The notes under the pieces were generated by a model. It did not search any database, had not been told where the DNA came from, and saw nothing but the letters and a program-made list of their open reading frames with translations. This document shows positions 11,119 to 26,100 of a DNA stretch of 64,000 nt, in pieces. A program made the position numbers and the translations under genes. This DNA is from Lineus longissimus. Its lineage: Eukaryota > Nemertea > Pilidiophora > Heteronemertea > Lineidae. Every line of letters begins with the position of its first letter. The first letter of the stretch is position 1. The DNA lies in the NCBI RefSeq assembly GCF_910592395.1, contig NC_088311.1, positions 10,788,501 through 10,852,500 of the forward strand. Direction: 5' to 3'.

Positions 11119-14100
11119 CATCGATGATTGAGGCAAAATAGGATAAACAAGACATGGCTCCTGCTGTCTTTGCTAAATGGTTGCGACAGGGACAAAATAG
11201 ATGAACAAACATCTCCTGTCATCGATGATTGAGGCAAAATAGGATAGACAAGACATGGCTCCTGTTGTCTTTGCTAAATGGTTGCGACAGGGACAGAATA
11301 GATGAACAAACATCTCCTGTTATCAATGATTGAGGCAAAATAGGATAAACAAGACATGGCTCCTGCTGTCTTTGCTAAATGGTTGCGACAGGGACAGAAT
11401 AGATGAACAAACATCTCCTGTCATCTATGATTGAGGCAAAATAGGATAGACAAGACATGGCTCCTGTTGTCTTTGCTAAATGGTTGTGACAGGGACAGAA
11501 TAGATGAACAAACATTACCTGTTTTCAATAATGGCAACTAAATAGGATAGACAAGACATGGCTCCTGCTGTCTTTGCTAAATGGTTGTGACAGGGACAGA
11601 ATAGATGAACAAACATTACCTGTCATCAATGATTGTAACAAAATAGGATAAACAAGACATGCCTCCTGTTGTCTTTACTAAATGGTTGTGACAGGGACAG
11701 AATAGATGAACAAACATCCCCTGTTATCAATGATTGTAAATAAATAGGATAGACAAGACATGGTTCCTGCTGCCTTTGCTAAATGGTTGTGACAGGGACA
11801 GAATAGATGAACAAACATCTCCTGTTATCAATGATTGTAAATAAATAGGATAGACAAGACATGGTTCCTGCTGTCTTTGCTAAATGGTTGTGACAGGGAC
11901 AGAATAGATGAACAAACATTACCTGTTTTCAATAATAGCAACAAAATAGGATAGACAAGACATGGCTCCTGCTGCCTTTGCGAAATGGTTGTGACAGGGA
12001 CAGAATAGATGAACAAACATCACCTGTTATCAATGATTGTAACAAAATAGGATAGACAAGACATGGCTCCTGTTGTCTTTACTAAATGGTTGGGACAGGG
12101 ACAGAATAGATGAACAAACATCTCCTGTCATCAATGATTGTAACAAAATAGGATAGACAAGACATGGCTCCTGCTGTCTTTACTAAATGGTTGTGACAGG
12201 GACAGAATAGATGAACAAACATATCCTGTTATCAATGATTGTAAATAAATAGGATAGACAAGACATGGTTCCTGCTGCCTTTGCTAAATGGTTGTGACAG
12301 GGACAGAATAGATGAACAAACATCACCTGTTATCAATGATTGTAACAAAATAGGATAGACAAGACATGGCTCCTGCTGTCTTTGCTAAATGGTTGTGACA
12401 GGGACAGAATAGATGAACAAACATCTCCTGTTATCAATGATTGTAACAAAATAGGATAGACAAGACATGGCTCCTGCTGCCTTTGCTAAATGGTTTTGAC
12501 AGGGACAGAATAGATGAACAAACATCACCTGTTATCAATGATTGTAACAAAATAGGATAGACAAGGCATGGCTCCTGCTGTCTTTGCTAAATGGTTGTGA
12601 CAGGGACAGAATAGATGAACAAACATCTCCTGTTATCAATGATTGTAACAAAATAGGATAGACAAGACATGGCTCCTGCTGTCTTTGCTAAATGGTTGTG
12701 ACAGGGACAGAATAGATGAACAAACATCACCTGTTATCAATGATTGTAAGAAAATAGGATAGACAAGACATGGCTCCTGCTGTCTTTGCTAAATGGTTGT
12801 GACAGGGACAGAATAGATGAACAAACATCACCTGTTATCAATGATTGTAACAAAATAGGATAGACAAGGCATGGCTCCTGCTGTCTTTGCTAAATGGTTG
12901 TGACAGGGACAGAATAGATGAACAAACATCTCCTGTTATCAATGATTGTAACAAAATAGGATAGACAAGGCATGGCTCCTGTTGTCTTTACTAAATGGTT
13001 GGGACAGGGACAGAATAGATGAACAAACATCTCCTGTCATCAATGATTGTAACAAAATAGAATAGACAAGACATGGCTCCTGTTGTCTTTACTAAATGGT
13101 TGGGACAGGGACAGAATAGATGAACAAACATCTCCTGTCATCAATTATTGTAACAAAATAGGATAAACAAGACATGCCTCCTGTTGTCTTTACTAAATGG
13201 TTGTGACAGGGACAGAATAAATGAACAAACATCCCCTGTTATCAATGATTGTAAATAAATAGGATAGGCAAGACATGGTTCCTGCTGCCTTTGCTAAATG
13301 GTTGTGACAGGGACAGAATAGATGAACAAACATCTCCTGTTATCAATGATTGTAAATCAATAGGATAGGCAAGACATGGTCCCTGCTGCCTTTGCTAAAT
13401 GGTTGTGACAGGGACAGAATAGATGAACAAACATCTCCTGTTATCAATGATTGTAAATAAATAGGATAGACAAGACTTGGTTCCTGCTGTCTTTGCTAAA
13501 TGGTTGTGACAGGGACAGAATAGATGAACAAACATTACCTGTTTTCAATAATAGCAACAAAATAGGATAGACAAGACATGGCTCCTGCTGCCTTTGCGAA
13601 ATGGTTGTGACAGGGACAGTATAGATGAACAAACATCACCTGTTATCAATGATTGTAACAAAATAGGATAGACAAGACATGGCTCCTGTTGTCTTTACTA
13701 AATGGTTGGGACAGGGACAGAATAGATGAACAAACATCTCCTGTCATCAATGATTGTAACAAAATAGGATAGACAAGACATGCCTCCTGCTGTCTTTTTT
13801 AAATGGTTGTGACAGGGACAGAATAGATGAACAAACATCTCCTGTCATCAATGATTGTAAATAAATAGGATAGACAAGACATGGTTCCTGCTGCCTTTGC
13901 TAAATGGTTGTGACAGGGACAGAATAGATGAACAAACATCTCCTGTTATCAATGATTGTAAATAAATAGGATAGACAAGACATGGTTCCTGCTGTCTTTG
14001 CTAAATGGTTGTGACAGGGTGAGAATAGATGAACAAACATCTCCTGTTTTCAATAATGGCAACAAAATAGAATAGACAAGACATGGCTCCTGCTGCCTTT

Positions 14101-17100
14101 GCTAAATGGTTGTGAGAGGGACAGAATAGATGAACAAACATTACCTGTTTTCAATAATGGCAACAAAATAGGATAGACAAGACATGGCTCCTGCTGCCTT
14201 TGCTAAATGGTTGTGACAGGGACAGAATAGATGAACAAACATTACCTGTTTTCAATAATGGCAACAAAATAGGATAGACAAGACATGGCTCCTGCTGCCT
14301 TTGCTAAATGGTTGTGACAGGGACAGAATAGATGAACAAACATTACCTGTTTTCAATAATGGCAACAAAATAGGATAGACAAGACATGGCTCCTGCTGCC
14401 TTTGCGAAATGGTTGTGACAGGGACAGAATAGATGAACAAACATCACCTGTTATCAATAATGGCAACAAAATAGGATAGACAAGACATGGCTCCTGCTGC
14501 CTTTGCTAAATGGTTGTGACAGGGACAGAATAGATGAACAAACATTACCTGTTTTCAATAATGGCAACAAAATAGGATAGACAAGACATGGCTCCTGCTG
14601 TCTTTGCTAAATGGTTGTGACAGGGACAGAATAGATGAACAAACATCTCCTGTTATCAATGATTGTAACAAAATAGGATAGACAAGACATGGCTCCTGCT
14701 GTCTTTGCTAAATGGTTGTGACAGGGACAGAATAGATGAACAAACATCTCCTGTTATCAATGATTGTAACTAAATAGGATAGACAAGACATGGCTCCTGC
14801 TGCCTTTGCTAAATGGTTGTGACAGGGAAAGAATAGATGAACAAACATCACCTGTTATCAATGATTGTAACAAAATAGGATAGACAAGGCATGGCTCCTG
14901 CTGTCTTTGCTAAATGGTTGTGACAGGGACAGAATAGATGAACAAACATCTCCTGTTATCAATGATTGTAACAAAATAGGATAGACAAGACATGGCTCCT
15001 GCTGTCTTTGCTAAATGGTTGTGACAGGGACAGAATAGATGAACAAACATCACCTGTTATCAATGATTGTAACAAAATAGGATAGACAAGGCATGGCTCC
15101 TGCTGTCTTTGCTAAATGGTTGTGACAGGGACAGAATAGATGAACAAACATATCCTGTTATCAATGATTGTAACAAAATAGGATAGACAAGGCATGGCTC
15201 CTGTTGTCTTTACTAAATGGTTGGGACAGGGACAGAATAGATGAACAAACATCTCCTGTCATCAATGATTGTAACAAAATAGGATAGACAAGACATGGCT
15301 CCTGTTGTCTTTACTAAATGGTTGGGACAGGGACAGACTAGATGAACAAACATCTCCTGTCATCAATGATTGTAAATAAATAGGATAAACAAGACATGCC
15401 TCCTGTTGTCTTTACTAAATGGTTGTGACAGGGACAGAATAGATGAACAAACATCTCCTGTTATCAATGATTGTAAATAAATAGGATAGACAAGACATGG
15501 TTCCTGCTGTCTTTGCTAAATGGTTGTGACAGGGACAGAATAGATGAACAAACATCTCCTGTTTTCAATAATGGCAACAAAATAGGATAGACAAGACATG
15601 GCTCCTACTGCCTTTGCTAAATGGTTGTGACAGGGACAGAATAGATGAACAAACATTACCTGTTTTCAATAATAGCAACAAAATAGGATAGACAAGACAT
15701 GACTCCTGCTGCCTTTGCGAAATGGTTGTGACAGGGACAGTATAGATGAACAAACATCACCTGTTATCAATGATTGTAACAAAATAGGATAGACAAGACA
15801 TGGCTCCTGCTGCCTTTGCTAAATGGTTGGGACAGGGACAGAATAGATGAACAAACATCTCCTGTTATCAATGATTGTAACAAAATAGGATAGACAAGAC
15901 ATGGCTCCTGCTGCCTTTGCTAAATGGTTGTGACAGGGAAAGAATAGATGAACAAACATCACCTGTTATCAATGATTGTAACAAAATAGGATAGACAAGG
16001 CATGGCTCCTGCTGTCTTTGCTAAATGGTTGTGACAGGGACAGAATAGATGAACAAACATCTCCTGTTATCAATGATTGTAACAAAATAGGATAGACAAG
16101 ACATGGCTCCTGCTGTCTTTGCTAAATGGTTGTGACAGGGACAGAATAGATGAACAAACATCACCTGTTATCAATGATTGTAACAAAATAGGATAGACAA
16201 GGCATGGCTCCTGCTGTCTTTGCTAAATGGTTGTGACAGGGACAGAATAGATGAACAAACATCTCCTGTTATCAATGATTGTAACAAAATAGGATAGACA
16301 AGGCATGTCTCCTGCTGTCTTTGCTAAATGGTTGTGACAGGGACAGAATAGATGAACAAACATCTCCTGTCATCGATGATTGAGGCAAAATAGGATAAAC
16401 AAGACATGGCTCCTGCTGTCTTTGCTAAATGGTTGTGACAGGGATAGAATAGATGAACAAACATCTCCTGTCATCGATGATTGAGGCAAAATAGGATAGA
16501 CAAGACATGGCTCCTGTTGTCTTTACTAAATGGTTGGGACAGGGACAGAATAGATGAACAAACATCTCCTGTCATCAATGATTGTAACAAAATAGGATAG
16601 ACAAGACATGCCTCCTGCTGTCTTTACTAAATGGTTGTGACAGGGACAGAATAGATGAACAAACATATCCTGTCATCAATGATTGTAAATAAATAGGATA
16701 GACAAGACATGGTTCCTGCTGCCTTTGCTAAATGGTTGTGACAGGGACAGAATAGATGAACAAACATCTCCTGTTATCAATGATTGTAACAAAATAGGAT
16801 AGACAAGACATGGCTCCTGCTGTCTTTGCTAAATGGTTGTGACAGGGACAGAATAGATGAACAAACATCTCCTGTTATCAATGATTGTAACAAAATAGGA
16901 TAGACAAGACATGGCTCCTGCTGCCTTTGCTAAATGGTTTTGACAGGGACAGAATAGATGAACAAACATCACCTGTTATCAATGATTGTAACAAAATAGG
17001 ATAGACAAGGCATGGCTCCTGCTGTCTTTGCTAAATGGTTGTGACAGGGACAGAATAGATGAACAAACATCTCCTGTTATCAATGATTGTAACAAAATAG

Positions 17101-20100
17101 GATAGACAAGACATGGCTCCTGCTGTCTTTGCTAAATGGTTGTGACAGGGACAGAATAGATGAACAAACATCACCTGTTATCAATGATTGTAAGAAAATA
17201 GGATAGACAAGACATGGCTCCTGCTGTCTTTGCTAAATGGTTGTGACAGGGACAGAATAGATGAACAAACATCACCTGTTATCAATGATTGTAACAAAAT
17301 AGGATAGACAAGGCATGGCTCCTGCTGTCTTTGCTAAATGGTTGTGACAGGGACAGAATTGATGAACAAACATCTCCTGTTATCAATGATTGTAACAAAA
17401 TAGGATAGACAAGGCATGGCTCCTGTTGTCTTTACTAAATGGTTGGGACAGGGACAGAATAGATGAACAAACATCTCCTGTCATCAATGATTGTAACAAA
17501 ATAGAATAGACAAGACATGGCTCCTGTTGTCTTTACTAAATGGTTGGGACAGGGACAGAATAGATGAACAAACATCTCCTGTCATCAATTATTGTAACAA
17601 AATAGGATAAACAAGACATGCCTCCTGTTGTCTTTACTTAATGGTTGTGACAGGGACAGAATAAATGAACAAACATCCCCTGTTATCAATGATTGTAAAT
17701 AAATAGGATAGGCAAGACATGGTTCCTGCTGCCTTTGCTAAATGGTTGTGACAGGGACAGAATAGATGAACAAACATCTCCTGTTATCAATGATTGTAAA
17801 TCAATAGGATAGGCAAGACATGGTTCCTGCTGCCTTTGCTAAATGGTTGTGACAGGGACAGAATAGATGAACAAACATCTCCTGTTATCAATGATTGTAA
17901 ATAAATAGGATAGACAAGACTTGGTTCCTGCTGTCTTTGCTAAATGGTTGTGACAGGGACAGAATAGATGAACAAACATTACCTGTTTTCAATAATAGCA
18001 ACAAAATAGGATAGACAAGACATGGCTCCTGCTGCCTTTGCGAAATGGTTGTGACAGGGACAGTATAGATGAACAAACATCACCTGTTATCAATGATTGT
18101 AACAAAATAGGATAGACAAGACATGGCTCCTGTTGTCTTTACTAAATGGTTGGGACAGGGACAGAATAGATGAACAAACATCTCCTGTCATCAATGATTG
18201 TAACAAAATAGGATAGACAAGACATGCCTCCTGCTGTCTTTTTTAAATGGTTGTGACAGGGACAGAATAGATGAACAAACATCTCCTGTCATCAATGATT
18301 GTAAATAAATAGGATAGACAAGACATGGTTCCTGCTGCCTTTGCTAAATGGTTGTGACAGGGACAGAATAGATGAACAAACATCTCCTGTTATCAATGAT
18401 TGTAAATAAATAGGATAGACAAGACATGGTTCCTGCTGTCTTTGCTAAATGGTTGTGACAGGGTGAGAATAGATGAACAAACATCTCCTGTTTTCAATAA
18501 TGGCAACAAAATAGATTAGACAAGACATGGCTCCTGCTGCCTTTGCTAAATGGTTGTGAGAGGGACAGAATAGATGAACAAACATTACCTGTTTTCAATA
18601 ATGGCAACAAAATAGGATAGACAAGACATGGCTCCTGCTGCCTTTGCTAAATGGTTGTGACAGGGACAGAATAGATGAACAAACATTACCTGTTTTCAAT
18701 AATGGCAACAAAATAGGATAGACAAGACATGGCTCCTGCTGCCTTTGCTAAATGGTTGTGACAGGGACAGAATAGATGAACAAACATTACCTGTTTTCAA
18801 TAATGGCAACAAAATAGGATAGACAAGACATGGCTCCTGCTGCCTTTGCGAAATGGTTGTGACAGGGACAGAATAGATGAACAAACATCACCTGTTATCA
18901 ATAATGGCAACAAAATAGGATAGACAAGACATGGCTCCTGCTGCCTTTGCTAAATGGTTGTGACAGGGACAGAATAGATGAACAAACATTACCTGTTTTC
19001 AATAATGGCAACAAAATAGGATAGACAAGACATGGCTCCTGCTGTCTTTGCTAAATGGTTGTGACAGGGACAGAATAGATGAACAAACATCTCCTGTTAT
19101 CAATGATTGTAACAAAATAGGATAGACAAGACATGGCTCCTGCTGTCTTTGCTAAATGGTTGTGACAGGGACAGAATAGATGAACAAACATCTCCTGTTA
19201 TCAATGATTGTAACTAAATAGGATAGACAAGACATGGCTCCTGCTGCCTTTGCTTAATGGTTGTGACAGGGAAAGAATAGATGAACAAACATCACCTGTT
19301 ATCAATGATTGTAACAAAATAGGATAGACAAGGCATGGCTCCTGCTGTCTTTGCTAAATGGTTGTGACAGGGACAGAATAGATGAACAAACATCTCCTGT
19401 TATCAATGATTGTAACAAAATAGGATAGACAAGACATGGCTCCTGCTGTCTTTGCTAAATGGTTGTGACAGGGACAGAATAGATGAACAAACATCACCTG
19501 TTATCAATGATTGTAAGAAAATAGGATAGACAAGGCATGGCTCCTGCTGTCTTTGCTAAATGGTTGTGACAGGGACAGAATAGATGAACAAACATATCCT
19601 GTTATCAATGATTGTAACAAAATAGGATAGACAAGGCATGGCTCCTGTTGTCTTTACTAAATGGTTGGGACAGGGACAGAATAGATGAACAAACATCTCC
19701 TGTCATCAATGATTGTAACAAAATAGGATAGACAAGACATGGCTCCTGTTGTCTTTACTAAATGGTTGGGACAGGGACAGACTAGATGAACAAACATCTC
19801 CTGTCATCAATGATTGTAAATAAATAGGATAAACAAGACATGCCTCCTGTTGTCTTTACTAAATGGTTGTGACAGGGACAGAATAGATGAACAAACATCT
19901 CCTGTTATCAATGATTGTAAATAAATAGGATAGACAAGACATGGTTCCTGCTGTCTTTGCTAAATGGTTGTGACAGGGACAGAATAGATGAACAAACATT
20001 ACCTGTTTTCAATAATAGCAACAAAATAGGATAGACAAGACATGACTCCTGCTGCCTTTGCGAAATGGTTGTGACAGGGACAGTATAGATGAACAAACAT

Positions 20101-23100
20101 CACCTGTTATCAATGATTGTAACAAAATAGGATAGACAAGACATGGCTCCTGCTGCCTTTGCTAAATGGTTGGGACAGGGACAGAATAGATGAACAAACA
20201 TCTCCTGTTATCAATGATTGTAACAAAATAGGATAGACAAGACATGGCTCCTGCTGCCTTTGCTAAATGGTTGTGACAGGGAAAGAATAGATGAACAAAC
20301 ATCACCTGTTATCAATGATTGTAACAAAATAGGATAGACAAGGCATGGCTCCTGCTGTCTTTGCTAAATGGTTGTGACAGGGACAGAATAGATGAACAAA
20401 CATCTCCTGTTATCAATGATTGTAACAAAATAGGATAGACAAGACATGGCTCCTGCTGTCTTTGCTAAATGGTTGTGACAGGGACAGAATAGATGAACAA
20501 ACATCACCTGTTATCAATGATTGTAACAAAATAGGATAGACAAGGCATGGCTCCTGCTGTCTTTGCTAAATGGTTGTGACAGGGACAGAATAGATGAACA
20601 AACATCTCCTGTTATCAATGATTGTAACAAAATAGGATAGACAAGGCATGTCTCCTGCTGTCTTTGCTAAATGGTTGTGACAGGGACAGAATAGATGAAC
20701 AAACATCTCCTGTCATCGATGATTGAGGCAAAATAGGATAAACAAGACATGGCTCCTGCTGTCTTTGCTAAATGGTTGTGACAGGGATAGAATAGATGAA
20801 CAAACATCTCCTGTCATCGATGATTGAGGCAAAATAGGATAGACAAGACATGGCTCCTGCTGTCTTTGCTAAATGGTTGCGACAGGGACAAAATAGATGA
20901 ACAAACATCTCCTGTCATCGATGATTGAGGCAAAATAGGATAGACAAGACATGGCTCCTGTTGTCTTTGCTAAATGGTTGCGACAGGGACAGAATAGATG
21001 AACAAACATCTCCTGTTATCAATGATTGAGGCAAAATAGGATAAACAAGACATGGCTCCTGCTGTCTTTGCTAAATGGTTGCGACAGGGACAGAATAGAT
21101 GAACAAACATCTCCTGTCATCTATGATTGAGGCAAAATAGGATAGACAAGACATGGCTCCTGTTGTCTTTGCTAAATGGTTGTGACAGGGACAGAATAGA
21201 TGAACAAACATTACCTGTTTTCAATAATGGCAACTAAATAGGATAGACAAGACATGGCTCCTGCTGTCTTTGCTAAATGGTTGTGACAGGGACAGAATAG
21301 ATGAACAAACATTACCTGTCATCAATGATTGTAACAAAATAGGATAAACAAGACATGCCTCCTGTTGTCTTTACTAAATGGTTGTGACAGGGACAGAATA
21401 GATGAACAAACATCCCCTGTTATCAATGATTGTAAATAAATAGGATAGACAAGACATGGTTCCTGCTGCCTTTGCTAAATGGTTGTGACAGGGACAGAAT
21501 AGATGAACAAACATCTCCTGTTATCAATGATTGTAAATAAATAGGATAGACAAGACATGGTTCCTGCTGTCTTTGCTAAATGGTTGTGACAGGGACAGAA
21601 TAGATGAACAAACATTACCTGTTTTCAATAATAGCAACAAAATAGGATAGACAAGACATGGCTCCTGCTGCCTTTGCGAAATGGTTGTGACAGGGACAGT
21701 ATAGATGAACAAACATCACCTGTTATCAATGATTGTAACAAAATAGGATAGACAAGACATGGCTCCTGTTGTCTTTACTAAATGGTTGGGACAGGGACAG
21801 AATAGATGAACAAACATCTCCTGTCATCAATGATTGTAACAAAATAGGATAGACAAGACATGGCTCCTGCTGTCTTTACTAAATGGTTGTGACAGGGACA
21901 GAATAGATGAACAAACATATCCTGTCATCAATGATTGTAAATAAATAGGATAGACAAGACATGGTTCCTGCTGCCTTTGCTAAATGGTTGTGACAGGGAC
22001 AGAATAGATGAACAAACATCACCTGTTATCAATGATTGTAACAAAATAGGATAGACAAGGCATGGCTCCTGCTGTCTTTGCTAAATGGTTGTGACAGGGA
22101 CAGAATAGATGAACAAACATCTCCTGTTATCAATGATTGTAACAAAATAGGATAGACAAGACATGGCTCCTGCTGCCTTTGCTAAATGGTTTTGACAGGG
22201 ACAGAATAGATGAACAAACATCACCTGTTATCAATGATTGTAACAAAATAGGATAGACAAGGCATGGCTCCTGCTGTCTTTGCTAAATGGTTGTGACAGG
22301 GACAGAATAGATGAACAAACATCTCCTGTTATCAATGATTGTAACAAAATAGGATAGACAAGACATGGCTCCTGCTGTCTTTGCTAAATGGTTGTGACAG
22401 GGACAGAATAGATGAACAAACATCACCTGTTATCAATGATTGTAAGAAAATAGGATAGACAAGACATGGCTCCTGCTGTCTTTGCTAAATGGTTGTGACA
22501 GGGACAGAATAGATGAACAAACATCACCTGTTATCAATGATTGTAACAAAATAGGATAGACAAGGCATGGCTCCTGCTGTCTTTGCTAAATGGTTGTGAC
22601 AGGGACAGAATAGATGAACAAACATCTCCTGTTATCAATGATTGTAACAAAATAGGATAGACAAGGCATGGCTCCTGTTGTCTTTACTAAATGGTTGGGA
22701 CAGGGACAGAATAGATGAACAAACATCTCCTGTCATCAATGATTGTAACAAAATAGAATAGACAAGACATGGCTCCTGTTGTCTTTACTAAATGGTTGGG
22801 ACAGGGACAGAATAGATGAACAAACATCTCCTGTCATCAATTATTGTAACAAAATAGGATAAACAAGACATGCCTCCTGTTGTCTTTACTAAATGGTTGT
22901 GACAGGGACAGAATAAATGAACAAACATCCCCTGTTATCAATGATTGTAAATAAATAGGATAGGCAAGACATGGTTCCTGCTGCCTTTGCTAAATGGTTG
23001 TGACAGGGACAGAATAGATGAACAAACATCTCCTGTTATCAATGATTGTAAATAAATAGGATAGGCAAGACATGGTTCCTGCTGCCTTTGCTAAATGGTT

Positions 23101-26100
23101 GTGACAGGGACAGAATAGATGAACAAACATCTCCTGTTATCAATGATTGTAAATAAATAGGATAGACAAGACATGGTTCCTGCTGTCTTTGCTAAATGGT
23201 TGTGACAGGGACAGAATAGATGAACAAACATTACCTGTTTTCAATAATAGCAACAAAATAGGATAGACAAGACATGGCTCCTGCTGCCTTTGCGAAATGG
23301 TTGTGACAGGGACAGTATAGATGAACAAACATCACCTGTTATCAATGATTGTAACAAAATAGGATAGACAAGACATGGCTCCTGTTGTCTTTACTAAATG
23401 GTTGGGACAGGGACAGAATAGATGAACAAACATCTCCTGTCATCAATGATTGTAACAAAATAGGATAGACAAGACATGCCTCCTGCTGTCTTTTTTAAAT
23501 GGTTGTGACAGGGACAGAATAGATGAACAAACATCTCCTGTCATCAATGATTGTAAATAAATAGGATAGACAAGACATGGTTCCTGCTGCCTTTGCTAAA
23601 TGGTTGTGACAGGGACAGAATAGATGAACAAACATCTCCTGTTATCAATGATTGTAAATAAATAGGATAGACAAGACATGGTTCCTGCTGTCTTTGCTAA
23701 ATGGTTGTGACAGGGTGAGAATAGATGAACAAACATCTCCTGTTTTCAATAATGGCAACAAAATAGATTAGACAAGACATGGCTCCTGCTGCCTTTGCTA
23801 AATGGTTGTGAGAGGGACAGAATAGATGAACAAACATTACCTGTTTTCAATAATGGCAACAAAATAGGATAGACAAGACATGGCTCCTGCTGCCTTTGCT
23901 AAATGGTTGTGACAGGGACAGAATAGATGAACAAACAATACCTGTTTTCAATAATGGCAACAAAATAGGATAGACAAGACATGGCTCCTGCTGCCTTTGC
24001 TAAATGGTTGTGACAGGGACAGAATAGATGAACAAACATTACCTGTTTTCAATAATGGCAACAAAATAGGATAGACAAGACATGGCTCCTGCTGCCTTTG
24101 CGAAATGGTTGTGACAGGGACAGAATAGATGAACAAACATCACCTGTTATCAATAATGGCAACAAAATAGGATAGACAAGACATGGCTCCTGCTGCCTTT
24201 GCTAAATGGTTGTGACAGGGACAGAATAGATGAACAAACATTACCTGTTTTCAATAATGGCAACAAAATAGGATAGACAAGACATGGCTCCTGCTGTCTT
24301 TGCTAAATGGTTGTGACAGGGACAGAATAGATGAACAAACATCTCCTGTTATCAATGATTGTAACAAAATAGGATAGACAAGACATGGCTCCTGCTGTCT
24401 TTGCTAAATGGTTGTGACAGGGACAGAATACATGAACAAACATCTCCTGTTATCAATGATTGTAACTAAATAGGATAGACAAGACATGGCTCCTGCTGCC
24501 TTTGCTTAATGGTTGTGACAGGGAAAGAATAGATGAACAAACATCACCTGTTATCAATGATTGTAACAAAATAGGATAGACAAGGCATGGCTCCTGCTGT
24601 CTTTGCTAAATGGTTGTACAGGGACAGAATAGATGAACAAACATCTCCTGTTATCAATGATTGTAACAAAATAGGATAGACAAGACATGGCTCCTGCTGT
24701 CTTTGCTAAATGGTTGTGACAGGGACAGAATAGATGAACAAACATCACCTGTTATCAATGATTGTAAGAAAATAGGATAGACAAGGCATGGCTCCTGCTG
24801 TCTTTGCTAAATGGTTGTGACAGGGACAGAATAGATGAACAAACATATCCTGTTATCAATGATTGTAACAAAATAGGATAGACAAGGCATGGCTCCTGTT
24901 GTCTTTACTAAATGGTTGGGACAGGGACAGAATAGATGAACAAACATCTCCTGTCATCAATGATTGTAACAAAATAGGATAGACAAGACATGGCTCCTGT
25001 TGTCTTTACTAAATGGTTGGGACAGGGACAGACTAGATGAACAAACATCTCCTGTCATCAATGATTGTAAATAAATAGGATAAACAAGACATGCCTCCTG
25101 TTGTCTTTACTAAATGGTTGTGACAGGGACAGAATAGATGAACAAACATCTCCTGTTATCAATGATTGTAAATAAATAGGATAGACAAGACATGGTTCCT
25201 GCTGTCTTTGCTAAATGGTTGTGACAGGGACAGAATAGATGAACAAACATCTCCTGTTTTCAATAATGGCAACAAAATAGGATAGACAAGACATGGCTCC
25301 TACTGCCTTTGCTAAATGGTTGTGACAGGGACAGAATAGATGAACAAACATTACCTGTTTTCAATAATAGCAACAAAATAGGATAGACAAGACATGGCTC
25401 CTGCTGCCTTTGCTAAATGGTTGTGACAGGGACAGTATAGATGAACAAACATCACCTGTTATCAATGATTGTAACAAAATAGGATAGACAAGACATGGCT
25501 CCTGCTGCCTTTGCTAAATGGTTGGGACAGGGACAGAATAGATGAACAAACATCTCCTGTTATCAATGATTGTAACAAAATAGGATAGACAAGACATGGC
25601 TCCTGCTGCCTTTGCTAAATGGTTGTGACAGGGAAAGAATAGATGAACAAACATCACCTGTTATCAATGATTGTAACAAAATAGGATAGACAAGGCATGG
25701 CTCCTGCTGTCTTTGCTAAATGGTTGTGACAGGGACAGAATAGATGAACAAACATCTCCTGTTATCAATGATTGTAACAAAATAGGATAGACAAGACATG
25801 GCTCCTGCTGTCTTTGCTAAATGGTTGTGACAGGGACAGAATAGATGAACAAACATCACCTGTTATCAATGATTGTAACAAAATAGGATAGACAAGGCAT
25901 GGCTCCTGCTGTCTTTGCTAAATGGTTGTGACAGGGACAGAATAGATGAACAAACATCTCCTGTTATCAATGATTGTAACAAAATAGGATAGACAAGGCA
26001 TGTCTCCTGCTGTCTTTGCTAAATGGTTGTGACAGGGACAGAATAGATGAACAAACATCTCCTGTCATCGATGATTGAGGCAAAATAGGATAAACAAGAC